Source: Undibacterium sp. KW1 (GTDB lineage: Bacteria; Pseudomonadota; Gammaproteobacteria; Burkholderiales; Burkholderiaceae_D). From it: a DNA stretch of 64,000 nt. How positions within the stretch are numbered: the first letter of the stretch is position 1; each line of letters begins with the position of its first letter. Position numbers and translations under genes: made by a program. Location: positions 1,860,001 through 1,924,000 of the forward strand of contig NZ_AP018439.1 of assembly GCF_009937955.1 (NCBI RefSeq), given 5' to 3'. Shown here piece after piece: positions 1-7,412 of this stretch. The notes under the pieces are model-generated. The model ran no database searches. It saw only the letters and a program-made list of their open reading frames with translations, and was not told where the DNA came from.

Positions 1-32
1 TCTTTACTCCCACCTCCCTCAAAGGAAACCCC

Positions 33-317
33 ATGTCAACCAGTTATTTGAACGACGACTATCCTCGTACAGGCGTGATCCTTTGCATTGACCTTGCTGA
101 TCCGCACTGGTCGTGCAAGGTCTACATGCCTGGGAGTCAGCCAGTTGGGGCAGCGGGCCTCATCGAAAGCTGCGGTGGTAGCAATTATGGTTCCCTTGAT
201 GTGTTCATCAAGGGCTTTGCGGCAGGCGAAGACCGGTGCTTGCTGAGAAAGAAAATGGTTACTGCAGAGCAGACTTATGCCGGCTCGTCGTCTGGAAATG
301 ACGCTGTTACCGCATAA
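33..317 (+). CDS. Hypothetical small protein (prophage)
   Basis: A 94-residue reading frame starts at ATG 33 behind a good ribosome site (AGGAAA, 7 bases upstream). I recognise no family. The protein has a Cys/Gly-rich middle, no signal peptide and no membrane segment. Its last 43 bases overlap convergently with the minus-strand gene ending at 275, which is unusual and leaves open that only one of the two is translated at full length. Its position next to phage early genes suggests an accessory prophage gene. Confidence 0.4.
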   Translation: MSTSYLNDDYPRTGVILCIDLADPHWSCKVYMPGSQPVGAAGLIESCGGSNYGSLDVFIKGFAAGEDRCLLRKKMVTAEQTYAGSSSGNDAVTA

Positions 318-502
318 ATCTCGTTGAATTCGATGTTTATCAGCATCGGTGTGTCGCTGTTTGGTTTGTATTTGCGTGTTTTTGCCCGGTAGAACGTCAG
401 GTCGCCCGAGCCGAAAAAAATCTCGGTGTCGTCCGAAAGGTCTTTTAACCAGGCAAGGCGGCTTCTTAGTTCGCCTAGCGTGATGGTGGTTATGTTGCTC
501 AT
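275..502 (-). CDS. Hypothetical small acidic protein (prophage)
   Basis: This 75-residue protein starts at ATG 502 behind AAGGAATCTCTT, a strong Shine-Dalgarno. It is soluble and fairly acidic, with an N-terminal segment likely to be helical (LGELRSRLAWLKDL) and a beta-rich remainder. It is transcribed away from the YdaT-type gene at 612, the position a repressor or its partner often occupies in lambdoid early regions. However, I see no helix-turn-helix, so I do not call it a repressor. Small phage proteins of this style are common and uncharacterised. Confidence 0.5.
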   Translation of the reverse strand: MSNITTITLGELRSRLAWLKDLSDDTEIFFGSGDLTFYRAKTRKYKPNSDTPMLINIEFNEIYAVTASFPDDEPA

Positions 503-611
503 AAGAGATTCCTTTCATTGAAATCATGGTTGTGGAACTTTGATTGTACATGTCTGGAATCTCTTTCCTTAATTTGATGTTGTCAGAATAGATTGATTGA
601 TTGGAAATTGC

Positions 612-1211
612 ATGCGCAATGAATCGCACACAGATTTGACCATCCTACGCACCCATTTCAACGCATGGCGCAAGGCCTGCGGCTACAGTCGTGAGACAGC
701 GGTGCAAACAGTGGTGGAAGCCCATGAGCTGGCAGGCTTGGATGTGGTAACTGGCATCCGTTTTGAACCAAACACCCGTGACGCCTATGAGCGTATGAAG
801 GTGAATGCAGACCGGGTCTGTCGTTGGCTGGATGACGAGACCAAGGAAAATAACCTGCTGCCGTTCAATTTTCATAAATCCATCCTGCTGGCGCTGCCGC
901 AAGAATACCGGCTGGCTTGCATCAATGATATGTACCGGCCCTTGGGTATCTGCGTGCAGGCCCTGGAGGTGGAAAATGCAGAGTTGAACGTCAATTATCA
1001 CCTGGTTGATATCGTTAAAGAGACCAGCGAGGCGGTGCAGTCAGTCGCTGAGCTACATAACAACAATGACCAGGCTGCGCTGCTGCGCGCAGACAAAGAG
1101 GTGGCCGAAGCCATCGAATCATTGAGCCGGTTCAAGCGTGTCGTTAATGCCGCTATTGCCCGCACAAAGTCAGTGGCCAAGGTGTTGCATGTGGGTGGAG
1201 GTAGATCATGA
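612..1211 (+). CDS. YdaT-family phage regulator/toxin
   Basis: This 199-residue protein resembles the YdaT family of prophage proteins: an N-terminal helical part (WRKACGYSRETAVQTVVEA), then the conserved region around GIRFEPNTRDAYERMKVNAD, RVCRWLDD and LLPFNFHKSILLALP, and a coiled C-terminal tail from about residue 130. YdaT of cryptic E. coli prophages was first called a toxin and was later described as a CII-like DNA-binding regulator paired with a Cro-like YdaS. I chose ATG 612 over TTG 597 because ATG is the stronger codon and the family similarity starts after it. It overlaps the next gene by ATGA, so the two are probably coupled. No ydaS gene is visible beside it. Confidence 0.75.
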   Translation: MRNESHTDLTILRTHFNAWRKACGYSRETAVQTVVEAHELAGLDVVTGIRFEPNTRDAYERMKVNADRVCRWLDDETKENNLLPFNFHKSILLALPQEYRLACINDMYRPLGICVQALEVENAELNVNYHLVDIVKETSEAVQSVAELHNNNDQAALLRADKEVAEAIESLSRFKRVVNAAIARTKSVAKVLHVGGGRS

Positions 1212-1660
1212 CTCCCCTTGAACGAGATTCCAGCGCGTACCAACGTTTGAAAATGTTGATTGATGTAGGTGGTGCCTCTGCATTGCCGATCAAAACAGAC
1301 CCTATGCGGGCGTATCAGATTGAGGTCCTGCTCGATTATGGCTACGTGTCGTGTTGCAACCGCACTGCCACTGTTACGGCTGCTGGTTATGATTATGTTG
1401 CGGTCACTGAGTCGCAGTCGGTTGAAGAGGTTGTGGCGCAAGTGAAGGCGGAGCAGATTAACCGGCCATACTTCTCCGCCCGCCCAACGGTTAGCGCGAG
1501 GCCTTATAGGCCAGGCTCGGAAGACTATAAAAAAGTGCCTTCATTGCATACCGCAAATGTCACGGTAGAAAAGACTGTTAATGAGCATGGCAATCCAGTA
1601 AAAAAAATCAATATCGGTTCAGTCATCCGCAAATTGCCTTCTGGTGAGGTGATCAGTTGA
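1208..1660 (+). CDS. Hypothetical phage early protein
   Basis: This 150-residue protein of unknown family starts in the ATGA overlap with the ydaT-like stop codon, which points to one early operon with translational coupling. The first ~65 residues look like a small winged-helix unit (a YQIEVLLDYGYV helix, then a beta wing ending TVTAAGYDYV), followed by a low-complexity linker with Arg/Pro (about 95-115) and a beta-rich tail. A DNA-binding role in early gene control or replication would fit the context but is inference. Confidence 0.55.
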   Translation: MTPLERDSSAYQRLKMLIDVGGASALPIKTDPMRAYQIEVLLDYGYVSCCNRTATVTAAGYDYVAVTESQSVEEVVAQVKAEQINRPYFSARPTVSARPYRPGSEDYKKVPSLHTANVTVEKTVNEHGNPVKKINIGSVIRKLPSGEVIS

Positions 1661-1881
1661 CTGCTGCTGATGTCAGGATGCGTGTATTGCGCAAGCTCTC
1701 TGTTTGCCGTGGCCAGCGTGCCTATGGCGTATCCCTGCTTGATTGCCTGCCCGATGAGCCGCGTACTGAGAGGCGGCTGCATAACGTCTGTGTGACCTTG
1801 TATCGGGATGGGCTGATTGAGCGGCAAAAGGGGATGTATTGCTTGACTGCTGCGGGCGCACAAGCTTCGGGGATGAAATGA
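1657..1881 (+). CDS. Small winged-helix protein (prophage)
   Basis: This 74-residue protein begins at TTG 1657, which overlaps the previous stop (TTGA), and its own stop overlaps the next start (ATGA at 1878). It is therefore tightly embedded in the early operon. The fold suggested by the sequence is a single wHTH: a helix (VRMRVLRKLSV), a recognition-helix region (TERRLHNVCVTLYRDGLIE), then a wing (RQKGMYCLTAAG). This is the typical 'restriction or replacement of subunits by a small wHTH' style seen in phage early genes. Its target is unknown. The TTG start is accepted because of the overlap. Confidence 0.55.
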   Translation: MTAADVRMRVLRKLSVCRGQRAYGVSLLDCLPDEPRTERRLHNVCVTLYRDGLIERQKGMYCLTAAGAQASGMK

Positions 1882-2246
1882 GTATTGCTTTGATGACGGC
1901 GGCGTTTAAATCGCCTATTCAATCCACGCACAAGTTTGTATTGCTTGCTCTGTGTGATAACGCAAATGACCAGGGGGAGTGTTATCCGTCTGTGTCTATG
2001 CTGTGTGAGAAGACGAGTTTGAGTGACCGTTCTGTGCAGAAGTCGCTGGCATATCTTGAGGATAAGCAGTTCATTCAGAGGCGTGAAAGGAATGGGCGCA
2101 GTAACTATTATTTTATCGCTGACCCCCGAACGTGGTTCACCCCCGAAGAATATTCACCCCCGAACGACGTTCACCCCACCCCGAACGTGGTTCACCCCCA
2201 CCCCCGAACGTGGTTCACCCCACCCCCGAACGTGGTTCACCCATAA
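1878..2246 (+). CDS. O-like phage replication initiator (HTH)
   Basis: The 122-residue product starts at ATG 1878, overlapping the previous stop. Residues 1-70 form the helix-turn-helix region typical of phage O-like and DnaT/DnaD-associated replication proteins: MTAAFKSPIQSTHKFVLLAL, DNANDQGECYPSVSMLCEKT, SDRSVQKSLAYLEDKQFI, then a wing RRERNGRSNYYF. From about residue 83 the protein consists of repeats of RTWFTP/NVVHP type, because the DNA there is a tandem repeat array with dyad symmetry (see the repeat feature). The stop at 2246 follows the last repeat directly. Full-length O proteins are longer, so this may be a short form or a frameshifted relic that once continued into the frame of the 2270 ORF. 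Confidence 0.65.
   Translation: MSIALMTAAFKSPIQSTHKFVLLALCDNANDQGECYPSVSMLCEKTSLSDRSVQKSLAYLEDKQFIQRRERNGRSNYYFIADPRTWFTPEEYSPPNDVHPTPNVVHPHPRTWFTPPPNVVHP
2123..2240. repeat. Six iteron-like dyad repeats
   Basis: Six copies of an 11-base dyad separated by C-rich spacers lie inside the 3' end of the O-like gene. The dyads are at 2128-2138, 2145-2155, 2162-2172, 2183-2193, 2206-2216 and 2228-2238. Four read GAACGTGGTTC, one GAACGACGTTC (a near-perfect palindrome), and one is diverged, GAAGAATATTC. Centre-to-centre spacing is 17, 17, 21, 23 and 22 bases, so the last four lie about two helical turns apart. An AT-rich stretch follows at about 2457-2545. Lambda and related phages carry their origin iterons inside gene O, so a phage origin is the likely role. 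Confidence 0.6.
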
Positions 2247-2269
2247 CTATTTATTGGGTTAGGTACGAA

Positions 2270-2455
2270 GTGCCAGGCAAAAAGAAAATGCGAAAATCCA
2301 CCTGGCGCATGACGCCAGAGGATGCTGCCAGACATTTTGCTGGGGTGAAATATGAAATTGAGGAATTTGATAGCTATACTTTTACGCGAGGTACAATAAA
2401 CGGGCGGGGAAATTTCACTGATAACTGGCCGACCAATATCAAGCAAGATTCATAA
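2270..2455 (+). CDS. Small basic protein after the iteron array
   Basis: The frame is open from 2132 through 2455, but only the part after the repeats looks like protein: a basic stretch (VRYEVPGKKKMRKSTWRMT) then EDAARHFAGVKYEIEEFD. Similar short basic ORFs often follow O-like genes in betaproteobacterial prophages. The start is uncertain: GTG 2270 or ATG 2288, or entry by frameshift from the upstream gene, because the repeat array is open in this frame as well. No function is known. Confidence 0.4.
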   Translation: MPGKKKMRKSTWRMTPEDAARHFAGVKYEIEEFDSYTFTRGTINGRGNFTDNWPTNIKQDS

Positions 2456-2701
2456 ATAAGGAATCGAACTCAAAATAATTTCCAGTTACACCATATTTAC
2501 ACCATGGGTATATAAGTACTTGAATTAATTGATATATATATTCCTGTCGGCGGGACCAGGCACCCAAAGTAATAGCCCCCTAAAATCAACATAATCCAAA
2601 TAAAATCAAAGGGTTAGCGTTGAAATTCAAGAATGTCAAAACTACAAAATAACACTTAAAAACGTAGTTTTTCTGTTAGCCTTTACGAACAATTTACGAA
2701 C

Positions 2702-2815
2702 ATGGCTAGCTTCAAAAAGGCAGTGAACGCTTGGCGCGTCCAAATTGCTATCAAAGATGTACGCGAATCTGCGTCCTTTTCCACAAAGGCAGAGGCCGTA
2801 GCCTGGGTCGCAGTA
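2702..2815 (+). pseudogene. Phage integrase, N-terminal stub
   Basis: The first ~38 codons (MASFKKAVNAWRVQIAI, then SASFSTKAEAVAW) match the start of tyrosine-type phage integrases of Burkholderiales prophages, where a short arm-binding segment reads the DNA arms. The frame then runs straight into sequence that reads as tail sheath on the other strand. The exact junction is between about 2788 and 2820, because both genes can be read there. The catalytic domain is absent, so the element cannot integrate or excise by itself. Confidence 0.65.
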
Positions 2816-3215
2816 TCAAAGTGTACAAAGTCAGGCCAGATAATCATGACTTCACGCTGGCCGAAGTGCTGGCGGTAGGCGATGGCGGCTTCCTTGGTCT
2901 GTGTGCCCCAGGCGCTGGCATACACAAAGTCGCGAAGCTTTTGGGCGACGGCAGCCAGCTCAGTGGTGACAGCTTGCGTATCGAGGCCAGGCGCGCCCAG
3001 GATGCGCGGTTTAACGCCAAACTTAGTCTGGGCGGCCAGCAAGGCTTTTACGCCCGTATATTGTCCGCTTGGTGTAACGGAGCCAACCACGTTGCCGTCT
3101 GGATTGCTTCGTCTTCATCAGCGTCCACACGCACCACGATGGTCACAGAGTTGGTTTGCAGGCTGATAGCGTTCAAGGCTTTTGCCAGCGTGCCGGTATG
3201 GTCTGCTTCGGCTAC
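2815..3215 (-). pseudogene. P2-type tail sheath FI fragment, frameshifted
   Basis: The fragment reads GTLAKALNAI, then SVTIVVRVDAD, a frame change near 3094, then GSVTPSGQYTGVKALLAA, GVKPRILGAPGLDT and YRQHFGQREVMIIWPDF. This is the N-terminal third of the contractile tail sheath (P2 FI), which forms the outer tail tube. One base is missing near 3094 (codons for AIQTA then VVGSV). The 5' end is fused to a PAAR-type gene near 3216 and the 3' end is cut by the integrase stub, so no functional sheath can be made. Confidence 0.75.
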
Positions 3216-3347
3216 GGAACCATGCGGGGTAATGCTGTCACCCGGCACCACAACCAGCGCACCATCGACAGCAAAGAAGTCTTGCACGCCAGTTCGATGC
3301 GAGCCGCCTGCACGATCCAGGGTTTTAACTGCGATACCGTGGCTCAT
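3216..3347 (-). pseudogene. PAAR-like spike protein fragment
   Basis: It starts with ATG 3347 in an ATGA overlap with the native stop of the baseplate V gene. The 44 residues (MSHGIAVKTLDRAGGSHRTG, DFFAVDGALVVVPGDS, TPHGS) have the spacing of PAAR-type spike tips, which sharpen gpV-like needles. After HGS the frame continues into sheath FI, so a deletion has removed the rest of this gene plus the W, J, I, H and G genes that P2 carries before FI. The identification rests on motif style and position. Confidence 0.5.
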
Positions 3348-3815
3348 GATTTGACGCCCTGGAATTTAGGCGTGCGCAAGGTCACGCCGTCGTTGCGCAG
3401 TTCCAGCGTGGTATTACCCACGACAAAACTAAACTTGCCCTTTGCTGGCAAGGTGATGATGTAGTGATGCCTCGGCGTGGTTGTAATCTGCCGTCGCGCC
3501 GTCTGGGTATTCTCTGCGGGTGTTGTCTGGGTTAGTGTCTGGTGCAGGGTTGTGGTTGCTGGCTATGCCTGGCAAGACCACGCCACCGGCAAATTCACCA
3601 GAGGGTGAAAGCAAAACGCATTGCTTGCCTAACGTTGGCGGGTTCCATGTCTTTGTTTTGCCAGCGCGTGCCGTTGCCATGGGCAAGAAGCCGGTTTTAA
3701 TGTCGCCAATTTGCAGGCGCACTTGCGGTACGTGGCCGTGCTTGACTTCGGCAATGGTGCCAAAGCGGACGATATTTTGCAGGTGGCGGGAGAGGTCGGC
3801 AAGGGTGAATTCCAT
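3344..3815 (-). pseudogene. Baseplate assembly protein V (P2 gpV), frameshifted
   Basis: The first ~115 residues read as gpV, the tail spike/baseplate protein: MEFTLADLSRHLQNIVRFGT, VRLQIGDIKTGFLPMATARA, PPTLGKQCVLLSPSGEFAGG. Near 3445 the frame changes. The native continuation, YIITLPAKGKFSFVVGNTTL then RTPKFQGVKS and a stop at 3344, lies in another frame, whereas the unshifted frame stops at 3429 after LASKGQV. The start chosen is ATG 3815, as in the family. About one extra base (or two missing) explains the shift. The gene belongs to the same tail operon as S, found at 6580-6819 beyond the chemotaxis genes. Confidence 0.8.
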
Positions 3816-3851
3816 GCCGACTATGGTGACGTGACCGGGCTGGCCAGTCAC

Positions 3852-4259
3852 GCGGGGAGGGGGGCTATGGAGGATAGCAACTCCGATATCAATCGAGTTA
3901 TGATGAATTTTGAGGGGTTAAACCCAGTGTTGCTAAACAAATGTCAAATATGTTGACTAGGCGAAATTTGTCAAGATTTTCGCTCTATAATTTCGTAACG
4001 CAGTGTACCGCAATGCAACTTAATCAAATAGTTATTTTGTTATTGAGTAAATCTTACCCAATTGCCGTAAGTTATCACTGCTTCATTTCAGTATCGCCTT
4101 TTTTTTGCGATAGTTGTCTTTTTACCCGGCCCAATCCTCGCCGGAAGTGTATCTAAATCATTTTTATTGCTGGTATGGCAGGTATGCCTATCAGTTCGCG
4201 GTTCTGACTCGATTTTTTAAGTCGCTGTCAGTTCTACCTTGGCAACAAAGGGGAAAATA
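3852..4259. other. Intergenic, probable cheW promoter region
   Basis: About 400 AT-rich bases lie between the broken gpV and cheW. A consensus-like TATAAT lies at 3986-3991, but no good -35 at the right distance was found, and I saw no clear sigma-28 promoter. No convincing gene is present. The base composition differs from the phage genes on either side. Confidence 0.4.
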
Positions 4260-4769
4260 ATGACACAGGTTTCACATTTTAAAGCGAGTGACGAAGATCA
4301 GAATGGCCTTCACTCGTCGAAAGAATTTCTTACATTTACTCTCGGTTCAGAAGATTACGGCATTGATATTCATGTCGTGCAAGAGCTAAGGGGTTACGAG
4401 CAAGTTACGCGACTTGCTAACAGCATGGATCACCTCAAGGGTGTGATCAACCTGCGTGGCGTGATTGTACCGATCGTGGATATGCGCATCAAACTCCAGC
4501 CAGAAAAGCCGCCAGTTTATGACCAATTCACGGTGGTTATCGTGATCAATTTGCATGGTCAGGTAGTTGGCATCGTGGTGGATAGTGTTTCGGATGTTGT
4601 CAACCTGAACAGTGCTGACATTCGCCCAGCACCAGAAGTTGGCAATACCGTTGAAAGTGGATGCATAGTCGGTTTAGGCGTGCTTGAAGAACGCATGTTG
4701 ATCCTTTTGGATACCGCGGCGCTTTTGGAGAGCGTCGGACTTCATCAAACAGCCAAACTTGCAGCATAA
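4260..4769 (+). CDS. cheW: Chemotaxis coupling protein CheW
   Basis: This 169-residue protein couples chemoreceptors to the CheA kinase in the cytoplasmic array. It shows the whole CheW domain from about residue 25: [20 protein letters not shown], then [38 protein letters not shown] and [16 protein letters not shown]. Start ATG 4260 is preceded by AAAGGGGAAA; a TTG at 4239 is less likely. It is followed 46 bases later by the receptor gene, so the two form an operon. It sits between broken phage tail genes V and S but is itself intact. It probably serves the paired receptor and the chromosomal CheA, since no CheA gene is present here. Confidence 0.93.
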   Translation: MTQVSHFKASDEDQNGLHSSKEFLTFTLGSEDYGIDIHVVQELRGYEQVTRLANSMDHLKGVINLRGVIVPIVDMRIKLQPEKPPVYDQFTVVIVINLHGQVVGIVVDSVSDVVNLNSADIRPAPEVGNTVESGCIVGLGVLEERMLILLDTAALLESVGLHQTAKLAA

Positions 4770-4815
4770 ATCGAATACAAAAAGGAAGCCGACGCTTCTG
4801 AAGAGAGGAATTGAA

Positions 4816-6531
4816 ATGAATAATTTGACCGTAAGCAAACGCTTGATCCTTGCGTTTTCCATTATGCTAGGCATCATAATTAGCTTGGCTATAGGGACAT
4901 GGTACTTACTTGCTGAAAACAAGCGTGAGATAGATATCATTGTTAATGAAAATAACGCAAAGATCAGTCATGCATACAAACTGCGTGGGGCCGTCAATTT
5001 GGTCGCTCGATCCGTAAGGAATTACATTATTTACACTGACGCTGAGATGCGCAAAAAAATGGTAGATAGGATCGCCAATGCCAGGAAAGATTACGACGAG
5101 AGTTTTACTCAACTTGAAGCCTTGGTCGTCACGGAGAAAGCAAAACAATTAATCTCCGAATTGAAGGCAAGCCGTGCTGAAACTCGCCCCTTGTTTAACA
5201 GCGTTATCGCACAAATCGATGAGGGAAAGGCAGAGGAAGCAGTGTCCACTCTTCGCAACAAAGTTCAGGGGGCGCAAGACAAATGGTTTGACGTAATGCA
5301 AAACATGATTGACCTGCAGAGCAAGCAAAATAGCGATGCGGTAGAAAGTATGAATCAGCAATATGCACTTGCTATCAAGTTGTTGATTATTTCTGTGTTA
5401 CTTGCCATTGCTATTAGCGTGGCCCTCGCATGGGCAATCACACGTAGTATTGTGCGTCAGCTAGGTGGTGAGCCAAGTTACGCGGTACAGATTACCGAAA
5501 AAATTGCTGCAGGTAATTTGGCTGTCGCTGTCAATTTGCGTGATGGTGATAACAATAGCCTTTTGTATGCAATCAATGCGATGCGTCTCAGTTTAGCCAA
5601 TATTGTGACTGATGTGCGGACAAGTGCTGATGCCATTACCCATGGATCAGGCGAAATTGCCAGTGGCAATATGGACCTGTCTTCACGCACAGAACAGCAA
5701 GCTGGTGCGCTGGAAGAAACAGCCTCATCGATGGAGGAGCTTAACAGCACGGTCAGACAAAATGCGGACAATGCCCGCCAGGCAAATCAACTTGCCCAAT
5801 CAGCATCAAGCGTTGCAATAAAAGGCGGCGAAGTAGTCGGTGAAGTTATCAAGACCATGGGCAATATCGATGCATCCGCGAAAAAAATTGTCGATATCAT
5901 TTCGGTCATCGATGGTATCGCTTTCCAAACGAATATTCTGGCGCTTAACGCTGCAGTAGAGGCGGCGCGTGCTGGTGAACAAGGTCGTGGTTTTGCGGTA
6001 GTGGCTTCTGAAGTACGTAATCTCGCACAGCGTTCTGCTGCAGCAGCGAAAGAGGTCAAGAGCTTAATTGATGAATCGGTAGAAAATGTTGAGATTGGCA
6101 GCAAGTTGGTCAATCAGGCAGGCACCACGATCAATGAAGTAGTCGAAAGCGTCCGACGGGTAACTGACGTCATGAGCGAAATCTCAGCCGCAAGCCAAGA
6201 GCAGACAGCAGGCATTGACCAGATTTCTACTGCCATTACGCAAATGGACCAGGTTACTCAGCAAAATGCCGCTCTGGTAGAGGAAGCAGCTGCGGCTGCC
6301 GCTTCGCTGGAAGATCAGGCTAATAAATTGATGCACACGGTTAGTATGTTCCAGATTGATGGAGCACAAAGCAACAGTCAACCTGCTGTGAAAAATGCCG
6401 TTACGCAAATAAGGGCGGTGAAAGCGAACCCACCAAAACCGCGTCCTGCTGCGCCACTAAAGAGAGTGACATCTTCACTTGCAGCAGGTAATGCAGGTAA
6501 AGTAGATAGTGCAGAATGGGATGAGTTTTGA
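4816..6531 (+). CDS. Methyl-accepting chemotaxis protein
   Basis: This 571-residue inner-membrane chemoreceptor has TM1 at about 10-32, a periplasmic four-helix-bundle sensor at about 35-190, TM2 at about 193-216, a HAMP segment with the LGGEPSYA start usual in betaproteobacteria, and a cytoplasmic coiled-coil with the conserved hairpin tip ([20 protein letters not shown], then [17 protein letters not shown]) around 370-410. The C-terminus ends EWDEF, resembling the WxxF pentapeptide that tethers CheR/CheB. The ligand is unknown. ATG 4816 is behind GAGAGGAA. It forms a two-gene unit with cheW inside a prophage remnant, with an efficient-looking terminator at 6749-6787. Confidence 0.93.
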   Translation: MNNLTVSKRLILAFSIMLGIIISLAIGTWYLLAENKREIDIIVNENNAKISHAYKLRGAVNLVARSVRNYIIYTDAEMRKKMVDRIANARKDYDESFTQLEALVVTEKAKQLISELKASRAETRPLFNSVIAQIDEGKAEEAVSTLRNKVQGAQDKWFDVMQNMIDLQSKQNSDAVESMNQQYALAIKLLIISVLLAIAISVALAWAITRSIVRQLGGEPSYAVQITEKIAAGNLAVAVNLRDGDNNSLLYAINAMRLSLANIVTDVRTSADAITHGSGEIASGNMDLSSRTEQQAGALEETASSMEELNSTVRQNADNARQANQLAQSASSVAIKGGEVVGEVIKTMGNIDASAKKIVDIISVIDGIAFQTNILALNAAVEAARAGEQGRGFAVVASEVRNLAQRSAAAAKEVKSLIDESVENVEIGSKLVNQAGTTINEVVESVRRVTDVMSEISAASQEQTAGIDQISTAITQMDQVTQQNAALVEEAAAAAASLEDQANKLMHTVSMFQIDGAQSNSQPAVKNAVTQIRAVKANPPKPRPAAPLKRVTSSLAAGNAGKVDSAEWDEF

Positions 6532-6579
6532 TTGTCGTTTTTATTTCCCTTGGCTATAGCGCATATAGTCATAAGTACA

Positions 6580-6819
6580 TCAAAAATGGTTGAGATTTTT
6601 TAGAATCGAGGTTTGAACGATGTTTTTGTCAAATTCAGTAAATCCAATGATAGGCCTACGCTCGTAATTTACGATTGGCCCGTCTTTGGTAACTCGATCT
6701 TTTAGTCCAAATTGATGTACCCGTGCAATACGGGCTACGCGCCCAAAGAAGCCGACAGCAATTTCGTTGCTGTCGGCTTTTATTTTCAAATGCGTGTTTG
6801 TACGCAACTTGGCAAACAT
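6580..6819 (-). pseudogene. Phage tail completion protein S, C-terminal remnant
   Basis: The 79 codons (MFAKLRTNTHLKI, AVGFFGRVARIARVHQFGLK, YERRPIIGFTEFD) match the C-terminal half of the P2 gpS/Mu gpG 'virion morphogenesis' family that completes phage tails. The apparent start methionine is internal in the family, and a stop lies upstream near 6838, so the N-terminal half is gone. Together with V at 3344-3815 it frames the chemotaxis pair in normal P2 order (S before V on the minus strand). Confidence 0.75.
6749..6787 (+). terminator. Rho-independent terminator after mcp
   Basis: A perfect 13-base-pair stem (6749-6761 with 6767-6779) with a five-base loop is followed by TTTATTTT on the plus strand. 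It lies 218 bases after the mcp stop and would end the cheW-mcp transcript. It is embedded, antisense, in the coding sequence of the gpS remnant, so it may be recruited phage sequence. Confidence 0.7.
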
Positions 6820-7037
6820 CGCTGCTGAGCTTGCCGTTTATATCGCAAATTTTAATGGGCTTAGCCGGGCATGTTGTCGCGAATGACAGACATGCACTGA
6901 TTCAAACATGCACGGACTAAAAAAACGTTAAGCCATCCTGACCTTCATTTTCCATTTTTTTTGTACGCCAAAACCATGTCATCCACAGACCTAAGGGGGG
7001 GCGGTAATCTTTGATAGTACCGGGGAAAGTCATAAGT

Positions 7038-7412
7038 TCAGATCTCAGGCTCGTGGTAAACCGCTTCAATGTTGTGACCATCAGGGCCAATCACAAAAGC
7101 CGCATAGTACCGCCCCTGATATTGTGAGCGCAGACCGGGAGGGCCATTGTCTTTGCCACCGGCCTCAATTGCAGCACGGTAGAAATCTTCCACCTGTTGC
7201 CTGCTTTCTGCCTTAAAGGCCAGGTGAAGATGGGCGGGTTTTTCATCGGTTTGATAAAGGCATAATGACACTTCGTCATTGGCACAAAGTTCGACTCCGT
7301 AGCTTGGTATCCCCTCGGCTATTACTTTTACGCCTAAGGGTTCCAATGCCTTAAGGAAGAAGGTTTTGCTCGCAGTGAAGTCACTGACTCCGAATTTGAC
7401 GTGATCAAACAT
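7038..7412 (-). CDS. VOC family (glyoxalase-like) protein
   Basis: This 124-residue protein of the vicinal-oxygen-chelate superfamily consists of a single module with two beta-alpha-beta-beta-beta units: MFDHVKFGVSDFTASKTFF at the start, HLHLAFKAES in the middle and FVIGPDGHNIEAVYHEPE at the end. The conserved His near residue 4, His near 63 and the final Glu are the positions that bind metal in glyoxalase/dioxygenase relatives. The substrate cannot be told from sequence. Start ATG 7412 is preceded by CCAGGAT. It stands alone, with a gene-free stretch on its 5' side. Confidence 0.85.
   Translation of the reverse strand: MFDHVKFGVSDFTASKTFFLKALEPLGVKVIAEGIPSYGVELCANDEVSLCLYQTDEKPAHLHLAFKAESRQQVEDFYRAAIEAGGKDNGPPGLRSQYQGRYYAAFVIGPDGHNIEAVYHEPEI

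Larger units (their letters stand above)
1..6830. mobile_element. Decayed prophage with chemotaxis cargo
   Basis: The stretch combines lambda-like early genes on the plus strand (YdaT-type regulator, wHTH proteins, O-like initiator with iteron-like repeats), the first codons of an integrase, and broken P2-type tail genes on the minus strand (sheath FI, PAAR protein, baseplate V, tail completion S). The minus-strand order S, V, PAAR, FI follows P2, but W, J, I, H and G are missing. An intact cheW-mcp pair lies between V and S. No capsid, terminase, portal or lysis genes are visible, so the element should not be able to make virions. The left boundary lies outside the window and the right boundary is near 6830. 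No att repeat was identified. Confidence 0.8.

Noticed and set aside
36..629. Long minus-strand open frame across 36-629
   Set aside because: It covers two better candidates with good ribosome sites and has no family character; Arg/His/Cys-rich composition is typical of a shadow frame.
2123..2246. CRISPR array at the iteron repeats
   Set aside because: Spacers are only 6-12 bases of C-rich sequence, the repeats lie inside a coding frame, and no cas genes are present.
3941..4156. Open frame of 71 codons in the cheW leader
   Set aside because: Ser/Cys/Phe-rich, no ribosome site, no family; likely a chance frame in AT-rich DNA.
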